A stretch of DNA of 64,000 nucleotides from contig NC_046683.1 of assembly GCF_009870125.1 (NCBI RefSeq), positions 20,779,001-20,843,000 of the forward strand, given 5' to 3'. Positions 11,844-21,995 of the stretch are shown piece by piece. This DNA comes from Drosophila pseudoobscura (taxonomy: Eukaryota; Arthropoda; Insecta; Diptera; Drosophilidae). Position numbers and translations under genes: made by a program. How positions within the stretch are numbered: position 1 is the first letter of the stretch; every line of letters begins with the position of its first letter. The notes under the pieces were generated by a model. It saw nothing but the letters and a program-made list of their open reading frames with translations. It had not been told where the DNA came from and did no database searches.

Positions 11844-12578
11844 GTGGGATTTGGTAGGACTAAAGTATAACTACGGAAAATCCGGGGCCACAATTTTTAG
11901 GCAGCACCCAATCTGAAGGCAACGCAAGACTTGGTAGATGGTCAGCAACGTGCAATAGGCAGGATTGTAGGCGGTGAACATCATCTAGACAAGGAGAAAG
12001 CGTGGAGCAGAAAAGGTAGCTAGTGGTTCGCAAGTGCTGTACGGCGAAAACGGCAGCTGGTCAACGCAAAAAGTCTGCAGCAAGAAAACGACGAGAAAAT
12101 TGACAAGGCAGTGCGTGCGTGGAAACGAGACGCAACAGTCAGTAACTGTAAAACAGGAATAGAGAGGAACGGCGTAATCAGCAGAGACGGCGATAAAGAG
12201 ACCCAGTACCCAATCTGAAGGCAACGCAAGACTTGGTGGATGGTCAACAGCGTGCAATAGGCAAGATCGTTGGCGGTGAACATCATCTGGACAAGGAGAA
12301 AGGCGTGGAGCAAAGAAGGTAGCTAGAGGTTCGCATGTCCTAGACAGCGATAAAGGCGGCTGGTCACGACGAAAATTCTTGAGCTGGGTTGGTGTGATGA
12401 CGACAAAAAATTCTGGAGCTGTGTTGGTGCGACGACAACGAACCAATTTTGGAATTGGTTGTTGTTGGTGAGTGCAAGCGAAATATTGCAAAGAAGCAGA
12501 CAGACAAGAACGGCGGTAGCAGTGGTAATTAACATAGTGTTAAGTTTACATATTCAATAACATAACATAATAATTAAG
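11844..12578 (+). repeat. 5' LTR/leader remnant of third Ty3/gypsy element with two direct repeats
   Basis: The sequence tgtgggatttggtagga at 11844 recurs at 14511, just after the coding end of the third element, so it marks the two LTR starts. Inside, about 165 bp starting at 11906 (cccaatctgaaggcaacgca) is repeated starting at 12205 with moderate divergence. The shared parts include ggcggtgaacatcatct and gacaaggagaaa. The region is otherwise non-coding. Confidence 0.6.
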
Positions 12579-13575
12579 ATGATCTTAATTAAAATTGTAC
12601 TAACGGATGATTTACCTGTGTATCAGCATCCTAGGCGCATGGCTTATAGAGAGCAGAACATAGTAGACGAGCAGGTCAACGGGTGGTTGGCACAAAAGAT
12701 ATTCAAGCCCAGTACATCAGAATATGCCTCTCCGATTGTATTAGTACCAACGAAGAATGGACAGAAACGTCTATGCTGCGATTATCGCAAGTTAAATGAG
12801 AAAATAGTGCGAGATAACTTTCCGATGGTACAGATGCAGGATGTTATTGAGAAATTGCAAGGAGCTTTGATTTTTACTACATAATATAAACTAACGGTTA
12901 TTTCCACGTACCAGTTGAAGTTCAGTCAGTTCTTGGAGTATGTTATACAAAATGGTACCATAACACCCGGTAAGGAGAAAACACAGTGTGTAGCAAACTT
13001 TCCGATCCCAAAGGATAAAAAGGCTATACAACGATTCATTGGGCTGACTTCTTATTTTAGGAAATTCATTGAAGGATACGCAGTCATAGCCAGGCCATTG
13101 TCAGATTTGTTGAGAAAGGATTCTAAGTTCGAGTTCATGGAGTTGCAGCGATTAGCATTCGAGCAATTTAAAGCCGCTCTCACTAGAAAACCAGTTTTAC
13201 AATTGTACAATCCAAAATTATCTACGGAGATACACACGGATGCTTCTAAGTTATGAAGATGGTCAGCTGCACCCAGTGATATATATGAGTAAGAAAACAA
13301 AGCCATGTGAGGAAAACTATCATTCATACGAACTTGAAGTTCTAGCAGTAATAGGAGCATTGACTAAATGGCGTGTGTATGTTCTCGGACTGAAATTTAA
13401 AATCATTACGTACTGTAACGCGTTTGCCGTGACGATGAAAAAGAAAGACGTTCCATTAAGAGTAGCTATGTGGGCAATGTATCTGCAGGACTACGACTAC
13501 GAAATAGAACATCGTTCAGGTTCGAAGATGCGACACGTAGACGCTCTTAGTCGAGTTGCTTATTCAAAGATCTAA
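12579..13575 (+). pseudogene. Reverse transcriptase / RNase H remnant, third Ty3/gypsy element
   Basis: At 12600-12884 the plus strand encodes RT fingers (VYQHPRRMAYREQNIVDEQV, then TSEYASPIVLVPTKNGQKRL and CCDYRKLNEKIVRDNFPM). The palm with the YxDD box is missing: the frame jumps from FTT at 12884 to connection sequence at 12960 (GTITPGKEKTQCVANFPIP, then RFIGLTSYFRKFIEGYA). RNase H follows at 13220-13575 (EIHTDASKL, then a frame change, SYELEVLAVIGALTKWRVY, and HVDALSRV). The internal deletion of the catalytic box proves it is dead. The motif set resembles mdg3/blastopia/micropia-type elements. Confidence 0.85.
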
Positions 13576-13750
13576 ACCGAGAGTTAATAGTTGTTCCATC
13601 TCAAATGGCAACAGGATCTGGTAGAGAAATCTTACTTTATCCCTCCACTAAGAAATAAAGTATAAAGAGTGGTAGGCGGTTGCGTGCAGTGTATCTTAGT
13701 TAATACAAAAGCGGGCAGGCAAGAAGGGTACCTAACTCCCATTGACAAGG

Positions 13751-14510
13751 GTGATAAACCATCAAGTAGTTACCTATCACTTAGACCACGTCGTGCCGAT
13801 GGAGATTACAAAGAAAAGATATAATCACATATTGATAGTTGTTGATGCATTTTCAAAATTCGTTTGGTTCTTATTTTGGTAACCCATTCAGAATTGCCCC
13901 TGATCGCAGCTTTCACATCGCACTTATTCAAAGAGTACTGTGACAAGCAGCAGATACAACATTTGTTAATAGCTACAGGCGTACCTAGAGGCAATGGACA
14001 GGTCGAGAGAATGCACAAAATATTTAAAGTTGAGCTTAGAAAATCCAGGAAATTGGTATAGGCACGTGGGTAGAGTGCAACAGATAATTAACAATGTCGA
14101 ACCTAGGAGTACCAAAGTCGCCCCATTTAAACTCCTAACAGGACTAGACATGCGTATAACTGACATAGCTGAATTGAGAGAATTGGTACAGCAGTCTCTC
14201 ATAGGTGAGCTAGACGAAGAGCGTGAGCGGTTAAGGAAAGAGGCTAGAAAATAAGCGATCCTTTGATAAAAAGAGAAAGGATGTAAAGCAGTACAAGCTC
14301 AATGACTTAGTTGCAATCAGGCGGACCCAATATGGTGTTGGATTGAAGTTGAGGGGAAAGTTTCTAGGGCCCTTAAGGTAGTCAAGATTCACAAGCCCGG
14401 CCGGTATGATGTACAAAGAGTGGGAGAAGGAGAAGGCCCTTTTAAAACATCTACGGTAGCCGAATTTATGAAGGAGTTCGGGGCGAACTCTATGTCAGGA
14501 GGGCCGAATG
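13751..14510 (+). pseudogene. Integrase remnant, third Ty3/gypsy element (unit 1)
   Basis: At 13783-13870 the plus strand reads as an integrase core start (HLDHVVPMEITKKRYNHI, then VVDAFSKFVWFLFW) and then loses frame. It resumes at 13930 (FKEYCDKQQIQHLLIATGVP, RGNGQVERMHKIFKVEL, the Glu of the DDE triad) and again at 14050-14254 (NWYRHVGRVQQIINNVEPRS, then TGLDMRITDIAELREL). The C-terminal tail (KLRGKFLG, then HKPGRYDVQRVGEGEGP) runs to about 14500. A piece around the second catalytic Asp is missing. A polypurine tract and the LTR start at 14511 follow. Confidence 0.87.
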
Positions 14511-15057
14511 TGGGATTTGGTAGGAAGCCACAGAGAGCAACAGAGTAACAGAGCAAGTAACAAAGAGAGAGACTAGAAGCCGCCGTCGAACAAAGAGAGG
14601 AGAGAACACAGCCTCAACGATCGACGCCATTTTAATTCGGTGCCAAAGTCTCACTCAGCCACACGCAAATTACGAGCGCAATTATTTGTATTAATTTAAA
14701 TATAACATAATAGCATTAGTTAACTTATTTACTCCTATACTTTTTTTTTGTTAGATGTCCCCATTTATAGGTAATTGTTAAAATCTAATTTTAAGTCCGT
14801 CCGTATTTATTTATATATTCTTCCTTATACACATGTACATGTACTCTATGTACAAATTTTAATTTTATTTCTTTCAATTTTTATTTTATTTTATTCGGTT
14901 TGAGATAGGCGTGGCGACGGCCGACGCGGTTGATTTCTCCCCCCGAACTACTTTACTGCTTACCAGTAAGTTCCCAGCACTCCCGACGCTCACTGCTCAT
15001 TCTGCAACATTGTTGCGTACCCAAAACTCCGGTGTCGCTGGGCAACATCCCCTGTAT
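14511..15057 (+). repeat. 3' LTR of third Ty3/gypsy element (unit 1)
   Basis: It begins tgtgggatttggtagga after the tract aggagggccgaa, as expected for a polypurine tract and LTR start. The start matches 11844. The middle (14700-14830) matches the inverted LTR at about 6490-6662. It holds a purine-rich block with acaga/gagag repeats at 14520-14600 and AT-rich DNA after 14690. The right end is estimated at the cctgtataac near 15057. Confidence 0.65.
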
Positions 15058-15528
15058 AACGGCTGATCTTGTTTTTATATATTTTTTCGATCGATTGTGT
15101 TAACTTACATACATATTAGAGCCCTGCATGAATGCACAGTATTCCAAAAATTATCCCATCTTGCTTAACTGAATCGTGTGCTACTCGAACACTATCAATA
15201 TTTCACACTGTCTACAAAAACACATTGACAACATTCTCATGTATGAGCTAGAGTCATGATTCAGTTGAACTGTCAAAAAAAGCCAGTGTGAGTGCGATTC
15301 CCAGCAAATGATTTAGATACACATCACAGAAAAAGCAGAAAGGCTACGCTGCTACTGTCATTCTACAAGCAAAGTCGATATTGTTGAACTGTGCACTGTG
15401 AACACTATGCACACTGTGCACACTCTGAGCATTGTGAACACTGTGTTAAAACCATATTTAATGTGAAAATATGTTGCTAAGAAAAATAATTTTGTTTAAT
15501 TGGTTTTAGATTACATTTCATATTTTTT
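15058..15528 (-). repeat. hAT element 3' end with subterminal cactg/cacac repeats (unit 1)
   Basis: At about 15118 the run tagagccctgcatg resembles hAT terminal inverted repeats (hobo begins CAGAGAACTGCA). Between it and the transposase remnant there are many short copies of cacactg, gtgaac and gtgcac in both orientations (clusters at 15193-15210, 15285-15295 and 15385-15445). This looks like the subterminal transposase-binding arrays seen in hAT elements. Recurs at about 19068-19538. Confidence 0.55.
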
Positions 15529-16310
15529 TTAATTTATATTTACAAACATAATTTTGTTAACCATGTCGTCGCTGCCTGATATGGAGCTTCGTTTTCCACA
15601 AATGAAGTTCCTGGCTAACGAGAACACTCTTTCGGAGGAAGCTGACGATGCTGGTGTTGCAAATATCTTGCAGCTTAATTTGTACAATGTTGGGAACTGG
15701 AATTGGTTTTCGTTCCACCAGTGCAAAACATTGAATTCGTCTATCATAGTTACTCGTATATTGGAGTACGCTACTATTTCTCTTGTCAAGACTTCTTCCT
15801 CTGACTGTCCTGAAAGCGGTTCGATAAAATCAGCTAGAAACTCTTCGAATTTATTTGAACAAGTCGCCGACAGGTCTAAGTTCTCTTTGTCATCAGTGAG
15901 AAACGATCGCTGGAGGGAATAAAAACAACGCAATTCTGTGGTACTTCGTTATGTACTTTAAAAGTACTGAGTCGATATGCATGCTCAAGGACCAGCTCAA
16001 TTTTTGTTCAATATCCTTATCTGAATTAGCGTCTTTTATGAACTTTTGAAGAGCATGAATGCGGGGAATAACCCAGTGCATGGTCGGATATTTGTCCGCC
16101 TCCAGGAATTTCGAAATTTCCTCGATTTTAGAGAGTACATTTGTGACTGCGGTAATGTCGCTATAGTTCAACTTAGATGAGACGATTCATTTCGTTTTGT
16201 TCATTTAAAATTTGAACGACGTCATGCCAATTGTGCTCTATCGATTTCATTGTATACAAAATTGTATTCCATCTCGTCTGACATACACCCTTAAGACTCA
16301 ACTCGAGTTT
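15529..16310 (-). pseudogene. hAT (hobo-like) transposase, C-terminal part (unit 1)
   Basis: The minus strand from about 16300 reads SLKGVCQTRWNTILYTMKS, IEHNWHDVVQILNEQNEMN, hits a stop near 16178, and continues at 16171-15893 (EISKFLEADKYPTMHWVIP, then SWSLSMHIDSVLLKYI). After a frame break it ends at 15933-15529 with the hAT dimerisation region (VLHWWNENQFQFPTLYKL, then IFATPASSASSERVFSLA). The WW, FPTL and SSERVFS motifs are diagnostic. The N-terminal BED finger and catalytic core are absent. The enzyme would have cut and pasted the element; this copy is inactive. Confidence 0.88.
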
Positions 16311-16406
16311 TAAGTTCTGTCCGGACCTCTTGAAATATTTAGCCAGTTTTGCGCATTTATATATATTTTTATATTACATATATGTATAACTACCCGTAAG
16401 AATAAG

Positions 16407-16818
16407 GTGCCTTTTGCGAGAGTTCCGCAAGATGCTCGCAAACGAGCTCGCAAGCGAGCTGGTGTACGAGCGATATGGTTTTGTGTCGCAAAACGCTCGC
16501 AAACGAGCTCGCAAGCGAGCTTTGGCTGTCGAGACATGAATACAAAGCCGAAGGAGAATTGCCGGACCGAAGGCACACGAAGGCTTGCTTTTTTTTTGGC
16601 TTTCGACCGGCAGCACAGTCGCAGCGCACTTTCCTATTGTAAAACTCCCGCTCGCGAGCTCGTTTGCGAGCGTTTTGCGACACAAGAAGTAGAGCTCATT
16701 TTTGGCTCGCTTGCGAGCTCGTTTGCGAGCGTTTTGCGACACAAAACCATATCGCTCGTACACAAGCTCGCTAGCGAGCTCGTTTGCGAGCATTTTGCGG
16801 AACTCTCGCAAAAGGCAC
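16407..16818. repeat. Foldback: 114 bp inverted repeat of GCTCG palindromes (unit 1)
   Basis: The left arm 16407-16520 and right arm 16705-16818 are reverse complements with three mismatches by eye over 114 bp. They are separated by 184 bp. Each arm contains two blocks built from gctcgcaaacgagc and gctcgcaagcgagc, which are themselves palindromic. A further partial block (16650-16688) lies in the spacer in the orientation of the right arm. The ORFs called across it are Arg/Ala/Ser-rich by-products of the repeat. An element end (cgagcgttttg ... tttgctgggta) adjoins at 16862-16950. Confidence 0.9.
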
Positions 16819-16861
16819 GTTAGTTGGTTTGCTGGGAAGTATCCTATTTCTATCATACATA

Positions 16862-16950
16862 TGCGGGTCCGAATGCGAGCGTTTTGTCGGGTTAAGTCTC
16901 GCATTTGACTCGTATGTGATATCATTTGTGAGCGTTTGGTTTGCTGGGTA
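16862..16950. repeat. Dispersed repeat end shared with 50437-50521 (unit 1)
   Basis: The segments taagtctcgcatttgactcg, gatatcatttgtgag and gtttggtttgctgggta occur here and, with few changes, at 50437-50521, inside the gce intron. A second copy is at 20844-20932 through the tandem duplication. The GCGTTTTG motif links it to the adjoining foldback, so it is probably an end of the same mobile element. Confidence 0.7.
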
Positions 16951-17075
16951 GGCAGGCGTAGGTTGGTAAAGGTATTCATATGTAAAATTGTGAAGTTGGG
17001 ATGAAAATTATAAGGAAAACAATGCATTGCTAGTTATTCCGAATGGGGGCTTGGGAAGCTTTTAAATTGTGCCAT

Positions 17076-17287
17076 AGCTCTAGCTAGAGACTATAAAGTC
17101 TCTGAGCAATAGGCGCTCATTGGGACGGACAAACAGACTTGGGTAATGACTCGGCTATTAATGCTGATCAATATATGTATATACTTTCCAGGGTCAGAAA
17201 CGCTTCCTTATAGATGATCCACACACATTCATTTTCACCACAAATCTAATATACCCCTAACCTCATTTTGAGAATCGTGTATAATCA
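17076..17287 (-). mobile_element. DINE-1/mini-me/ISY-type Helitron fragment (unit 1)
   Basis: On the minus strand the order is the start hairpin region (tataca ... gattctca), a gtggtgaaaatgaatgtgtg segment, the tgatcagcattaatagccga box and a short remnant of the (GTCY) core, then ctataa and agctagagcta. It matches the full copy at 48214-49196 but is cut short. Duplicated at 21058-21269. Confidence 0.75.
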
Positions 17288-17402
17288 TACTACACGGTAA
17301 CTACACATTTGCAACATAATGACAGGAAAAAGAGGGTATGGACAACAGGCAAAACGGCGCAGTAAAAAGAACGCATGCAAGGTCAAATCTACCCCTTCGC
17401 TT

Positions 17403-17447
17403 AATATACCTTGAAGTAAAGCGGCGATTTTGTCTTCAAGGTATATT
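17403..17447. other. Perfect 14 bp stem-loop (unit 1)
   Basis: The arms aatataccttgaag (17403-17416) and cttcaaggtatatt (17434-17447) are perfect reverse complements around a 17 bp loop. Duplicated at 21385-21429. It lies downstream, on the minus strand, of the promoter-like motifs at 17555-17610. Its function is unknown. Confidence 0.6.
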
Positions 17448-17554
17448 TTCCTCACACGCATGAGGTTCGCACAAACCTTGCCAGTTGTCCATACCCACAT
17501 TCTATAGGACTTTCAAAACTACGACTCATTGTTCATTGCCGAGGAGAGCACCAG

Positions 17555-17610
17555 TGTGACCGTATCACCCTCAGAAATACCGCAAAAATACCGATGAAAA
17601 AAACACCTTT
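17555..17610 (-). promoter_or_regulatory. Housekeeping-type core promoter motifs (unit 1)
   Basis: The minus strand carries an exact match to Drosophila core promoter Motif 1 (YGGTCACACTR, read as cggtcacactg). Two copies of cggtattt lie just upstream, close to Motif 6 (KTYRGTATWTTT). The two motifs typically co-occur at housekeeping promoters. No real gene follows on the minus strand; the 71-codon ORF at 17500-17285 is unrecognised. Duplicated at 21537-21592. Confidence 0.45.
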
Positions 17611-17760
17611 ATTTTTTTAATGAGTGACAGCTGTAATTTCGAGTACCCCCATGCAATATACGAATGTAATAACCGGATATATTTATGAACACTTACACAT
17701 TACCTTTTCCTGAGCTCGTATATTTGAATATATCATTATTTTCGTTCAAATAAATTTTTT

Positions 17761-18520
17761 GTGATAAACCATCAAGTAGTTACCTATCACTTAGACCACG
17801 TCGTGCCGATGGAGATTACAAAGAAAAGATATAATCACATATTGATAGTTGTTGATGCATTTTCAAAATTCGTTTGGTTCTTATTTTGGTAACCCATTCA
17901 GAATTGTCCCTGATCGCAGCTTTCACATCGCACTTATTCAAAGAGTACTGTGACAAGCAGCAGATACAACATTTGTTAATAGCTACAGGCGTACCTAGAG
18001 GCAATGGACAGGTCGAGAGAATGCACAAAATATTTAAAGTTGAGCTTAGAAAATCCAGGAAATTGGTATAGGCACGTGGGTAGAGTGCAACAGATAATTA
18101 ACAATGTCGAACCTAGGAGTACCAAAGTCGCCCCATTTAAACTCCTAACAGGACTAGACATGCGTATAACTGACATAGCTGAATTGAGAGAATTGGTACA
18201 GCAGTCTCTCATAGGTGAGCTAGACGAAGAGCGTGAGCGGTTAAGGAAAGAGGCTAGAAAATAAGCGATCCTTTGATAAAAAGAGAAAGGATGTAAAGCA
18301 GTACAAGCTCAATGACTTAGTTGCAATCAGGCGGACCCAATATGGTGTTGGATTGAAGTTGAGGGGAAAGTTTCTAGGGCCCTTAAGGTAGTCAAGATTC
18401 ACAAGCCCGGCCGGTATGATGTACAAAGAGTGGGAGAAGGAGAAGGCCCTTTTAAAACATCTACGGTAGCCGAATTTATGAAGGAGTTCGGGGCGAACTC
18501 TATGTCAGGAGGGCCGAATG
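17761..18520 (+). pseudogene. Integrase remnant, third Ty3/gypsy element (unit 2)
   Basis: This is the duplicate of 13751-14510 and shares every frameshift and stop. Sharing of the disabling changes shows that the duplication happened after the element had already decayed. It differs only by a T for C at 17897. Confidence 0.9.
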
Positions 18521-19067
18521 TGGGATTTGGTAGGAAGCCACAGAGAGCAACAGAGTAACAGAGCAAGTAACAAAGAGAGAGACTAGAAGCCGCCGTCGAA
18601 CAAAGAGAGGAGAGAACACAGCCTCAACGATCGACGCCATTTTAATTCGGTGCCAAAGTCTCACTCAGCCACACGCAAATTACGAGCGCAATTATTTGTA
18701 TTAATTTAAATATAACATAATAGCATTAGTTAACTTATTTACTCCTATACTTTTTTTTTGTTAGATGTCCCCATTTATAGGTAATTGTTAAAATCTAATT
18801 TTAAGTCCGTCCGTATTTATTTATATATTCTTCCTTATACACATGTACATGTACTCTATGTACAAATTTTAATTTTATTTCTTTCAATTTTTATTTTATT
18901 TTATTCGGTTTGAGATAGGCGTGGCGACGGCCGACGCGGTTGATTTCTCCCCCCGAACTACTTTACTGCTTACCAGTAAGTTCCCAGCACTCCCGACGCT
19001 CACTGCTCATTCTGCAACATTGTTGCGTACCCAAAACTCCGGTGTCGCTGGGCAACATCCCCTGTAT
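18521..19067 (+). repeat. 3' LTR of third Ty3/gypsy element (unit 2)
   Basis: Exact-looking duplicate of 14511-15057 at offset 4010. Confidence 0.65.
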
Positions 19068-19538
19068 AACGGCTGATCTTGTTTTTATATATTTTTTCGA
19101 TCGATTGTGTTAACTTACATACATATTAGAGCCCTGCATGAATGCACAGTATTCCAAAAATTATCCCATCTTGCTTAACTGAATCGTGTGCTACTCGAAC
19201 ACTATCAATATTTCACACTGTCTACAAAAACACATTGACAACATTCTCATGTATGAGCTAGAGTCATGATTCAGTTGAACTGTCAAAAAAAGCCAGTGTG
19301 AGTGCGATTCCCAGCAAATGATTTAGATACACATCACAGAAAAAGCAGAAAGGCTACGCTGCTACTGTCATTCTACAAGCAAAGTCGATATTGTTGAACT
19401 GTGCACTGTGAACACTATGCACACTGTGCACACTCTGAGCATTGTGAACACTGTGTTAAAACCATATTTAATGTGAAAATATGTTGCTAAGAAAAATAAT
19501 TTTGTTTAATTGGTTTTAGATTACATTTCATATTTTTT

Positions 19539-20320
19539 TTAATTTATATTTACAAACATAATTTTGTTAACCATGTCGTCGCTGCCTGATATGGAGCTTC
19601 GTTTTCCACAAATGAAGTTCCTGGCTAACGAGAACACTCTTTCGGAGGAAGCTGACGATGCTGGTGTTGCAAATATCTTGCAGCTTAATTTGTACAATGT
19701 TGGGAACTGGAATTGGTTTTCGTTCCACCAGTGCAAAACATTGAATTCGTCTATCATAGTTACTCGTATATTGGAGTACGCTACTATTTCTCTTGTCAAG
19801 ACTTCTTCCTCTGACTGTCCTGAAAGCGGTTCGATAAAATCAGCTAGAAACTCTTCGAATTTATTTGAACAAGTCGCCGACAGGTCTAAGTTCTCTTTGT
19901 CATCAGTGAGAAACGATCGCTGGAGGGAATAAAAACAACGCAATTCTGTGGTACTTCGTTATGTACTTTAAAAGTACTGAGTCGATATGCATGCTCAAGG
20001 ACCAGCTCAATTTTTGTTCAATATCCTTATCTGAATTAGCGTCTTTTATGAACTTTTGAAGAGCATGAATGCGGGGAATAACCCAGTGCATGGTCGGATA
20101 TTTGTCCGCCTCCAGGAATTTCGAAATTTCCTCGATTTTAGAGAGTACATTTGTGACTGCGGTAATGTCGCTATAGTTCAACTTAGATGAGACGATTCAT
20201 TTCGTTTTGTTCATTTAAAATTTGAACGACGTCATGCCAATTGTGCTCTATCGATTTCATTGTATACAAAATTGTATTCCATCTCGTCTGACATACACCC
20301 TTAAGACTCAACTCGAGTTT
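19539..20320 (-). pseudogene. hAT (hobo-like) transposase, C-terminal part (unit 2)
   Basis: Duplicate of 15529-16310 at offset 4010, with the same stop and frame break. The 28 bp gap that distinguishes the two units lies just beyond its upstream end, near 20330. Confidence 0.88.
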
Positions 20321-20388
20321 TAAGTTCTGTCCGCGCATTTATATATATTTTTATATTACATATATGTATAACTACCCGTAAGAATAAG

Positions 20389-20800
20389 GTGCCTTTTGCG
20401 AGAGTTCCGCAAGATGCTCGCAAACGAGCTCGCAAGCGAGCTGGTGTACGAGCGATATGGTTTTGTGTCGCAAAACGCTCGCAAACGAGCTCGCAAGCGA
20501 GCTTTGGCTGTCGAGACATGAATACAAAGCCGAAGGAGAATTGCCGGACCGAAGGCACACGAAGGCTTGCTTTTTTTTTGGCTTTCGACCGGCAGCACAG
20601 TCGCAGCGCACTTTCCTATTGTAAAACTCCCGCTCGCGAGCTCGTTTGCGAGCGTTTTGCGACACAAGAAGTAGAGCTCATTTTTGGCTCGCTTGCGAGC
20701 TCGTTTGCGAGCGTTTTGCGACACAAAACCATATCGCTCGTACACAAGCTCGCTAGCGAGCTCGTTTGCGAGCATTTTGCGGAACTCTCGCAAAAGGCAC
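20389..20800. repeat. Foldback: 114 bp inverted repeat of GCTCG palindromes (unit 2)
   Basis: Duplicate of 16407-16818 at offset 3982. Arms are at 20389-20502 and 20687-20800, with no visible difference from unit 1. Confidence 0.9.
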
Positions 20801-21995
20801 GTTAGTTGGTTTGCTGGGAAGTATCCTATTTCTATCATACATATGCGGGTCCGAATGCGAGCGTTTTGTCGGGTTAAGTCTCGCATTTGACTCGTATGTG
20901 ATATCATTTGTGAGCGTTTGGTTTGCTGGGTAGGCAGGCGTAGGTTGGTAAAGGTATTCATATGTAAAATTGTGAAGTTGGGATGAAAATTATAAGGAAA
21001 ACAATGCATTGCTAGTTATTCCGAATGGGGGCTTGGGAAGCTTTTAAATTGTGCCATAGCTCTAGCTAGAGACTATAAAGTCTCTGAGCAATAGGCGCTC
21101 ATTGGGACGGACAAACAGACTTGGGTAATGACTCGGCTATTAATGCTGATCAATATATGTATATACTTTCCAGGGTCAGAAACGCTTCCTTATAGATGAT
21201 CCACACACATTCATTTTCACCACAAATCTAATATACCCCTAACCTCATTTTGAGAATCGTGTATAATCATACTACACGGTAACTACACATTTGCAACATA
21301 ATGACAGGAAAAAGAGGGTATGGACAACAGGCAAAACGGCGCAGTAAAAAGAACGCATGCAAGGTCAAATCTACCCCTTCGCTTAATATACCTTGAAGTA
21401 AAGCGGCGATTTTGTCTTCAAGGTATATTTTCCTCACACGCATGAGGTTCGCACAAACCTTGCCAGTTGTCCATACCCACATTCTATAGGACTTTCAAAA
21501 CTACGACTCATTGTTCATTGCCGAGGAGAGCACCAGTGTGACCGTATCACCCTCAGAAATACCGCAAAAATACCGATGAAAAAAACACCTTTATTTTTTT
21601 AATGAGTGACAGCTGTAATTTCGAGTACCCCCATGCAATATACGAATGTAATAACCGGATATATTTATGAACACTTACACATTACCTTTTCCTGAGCTCG
21701 TATATTTGAATATATCATTATTTTCGTTCAAATAAATTTTTTGTATGCGTTTAACAAAGAAGAACCGACGTCGTTTACATAATATGTGTATCATTTATAA
21801 ACAACATGGCCAAAATAATGATATATGTATATGGGCAATTATAATACTGCAATATTTCATATTTTGTGGCATAAATCAAATAAATAACAGCTTTTATTTT
21901 ATATTCCTCGCCCAAGTGTATCGCTCCCACACCCGCCCTGGCCATGCTTTGTTTAGTTAGTTTCGATCAGATCAGTTCATCAATAAGCTGAAGAC

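Larger units (their letters stand above)
13751..17760 (+). repeat. 4.0 kb tandem duplication, unit 1
   Basis: The unit starts within the third element's integrase at gtgataaaccatcaagtagt and ends at aaataaatttttt. The next base, 17761, restarts the same sequence. The units are identical by eye except for one substitution (13887 c versus 17897 t) and a 28 bp gap in unit 2. It contains an integrase remnant, an LTR, a hAT transposase remnant, a GCTCG foldback, a Helitron fragment and promoter-like motifs. Confidence 0.95.
17761..21742 (+). repeat. 4.0 kb tandem duplication, unit 2
   Basis: This is a copy of 13751-17760, offset by 4010 up to about 20325 and by 3982 afterwards. The change in offset comes from loss of 28 bp after ttctgtccg (present in unit 1 at about 16323-16350). 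Single-copy DNA begins after aaattttttgt at about 21743. Everything described for unit 1 recurs here at these offsets. Confidence 0.95.

Noticed and set aside
16374..17027. 217-codon minus-strand ORF (and 138-codon plus-strand ORF) across the foldback
   Set aside because: The Arg/Ala/Ser-rich repeats follow from the GCTCG palindromes being open on several frames at once; both strands and both tandem copies show the same effect, and no domain is present.
17285..17500. 71-codon minus-strand ORF downstream of the promoter-like motifs
   Set aside because: It contains the 14 bp stem-loop and no recognisable family; duplication explains its second copy. It is kept only as context for the promoter motifs.
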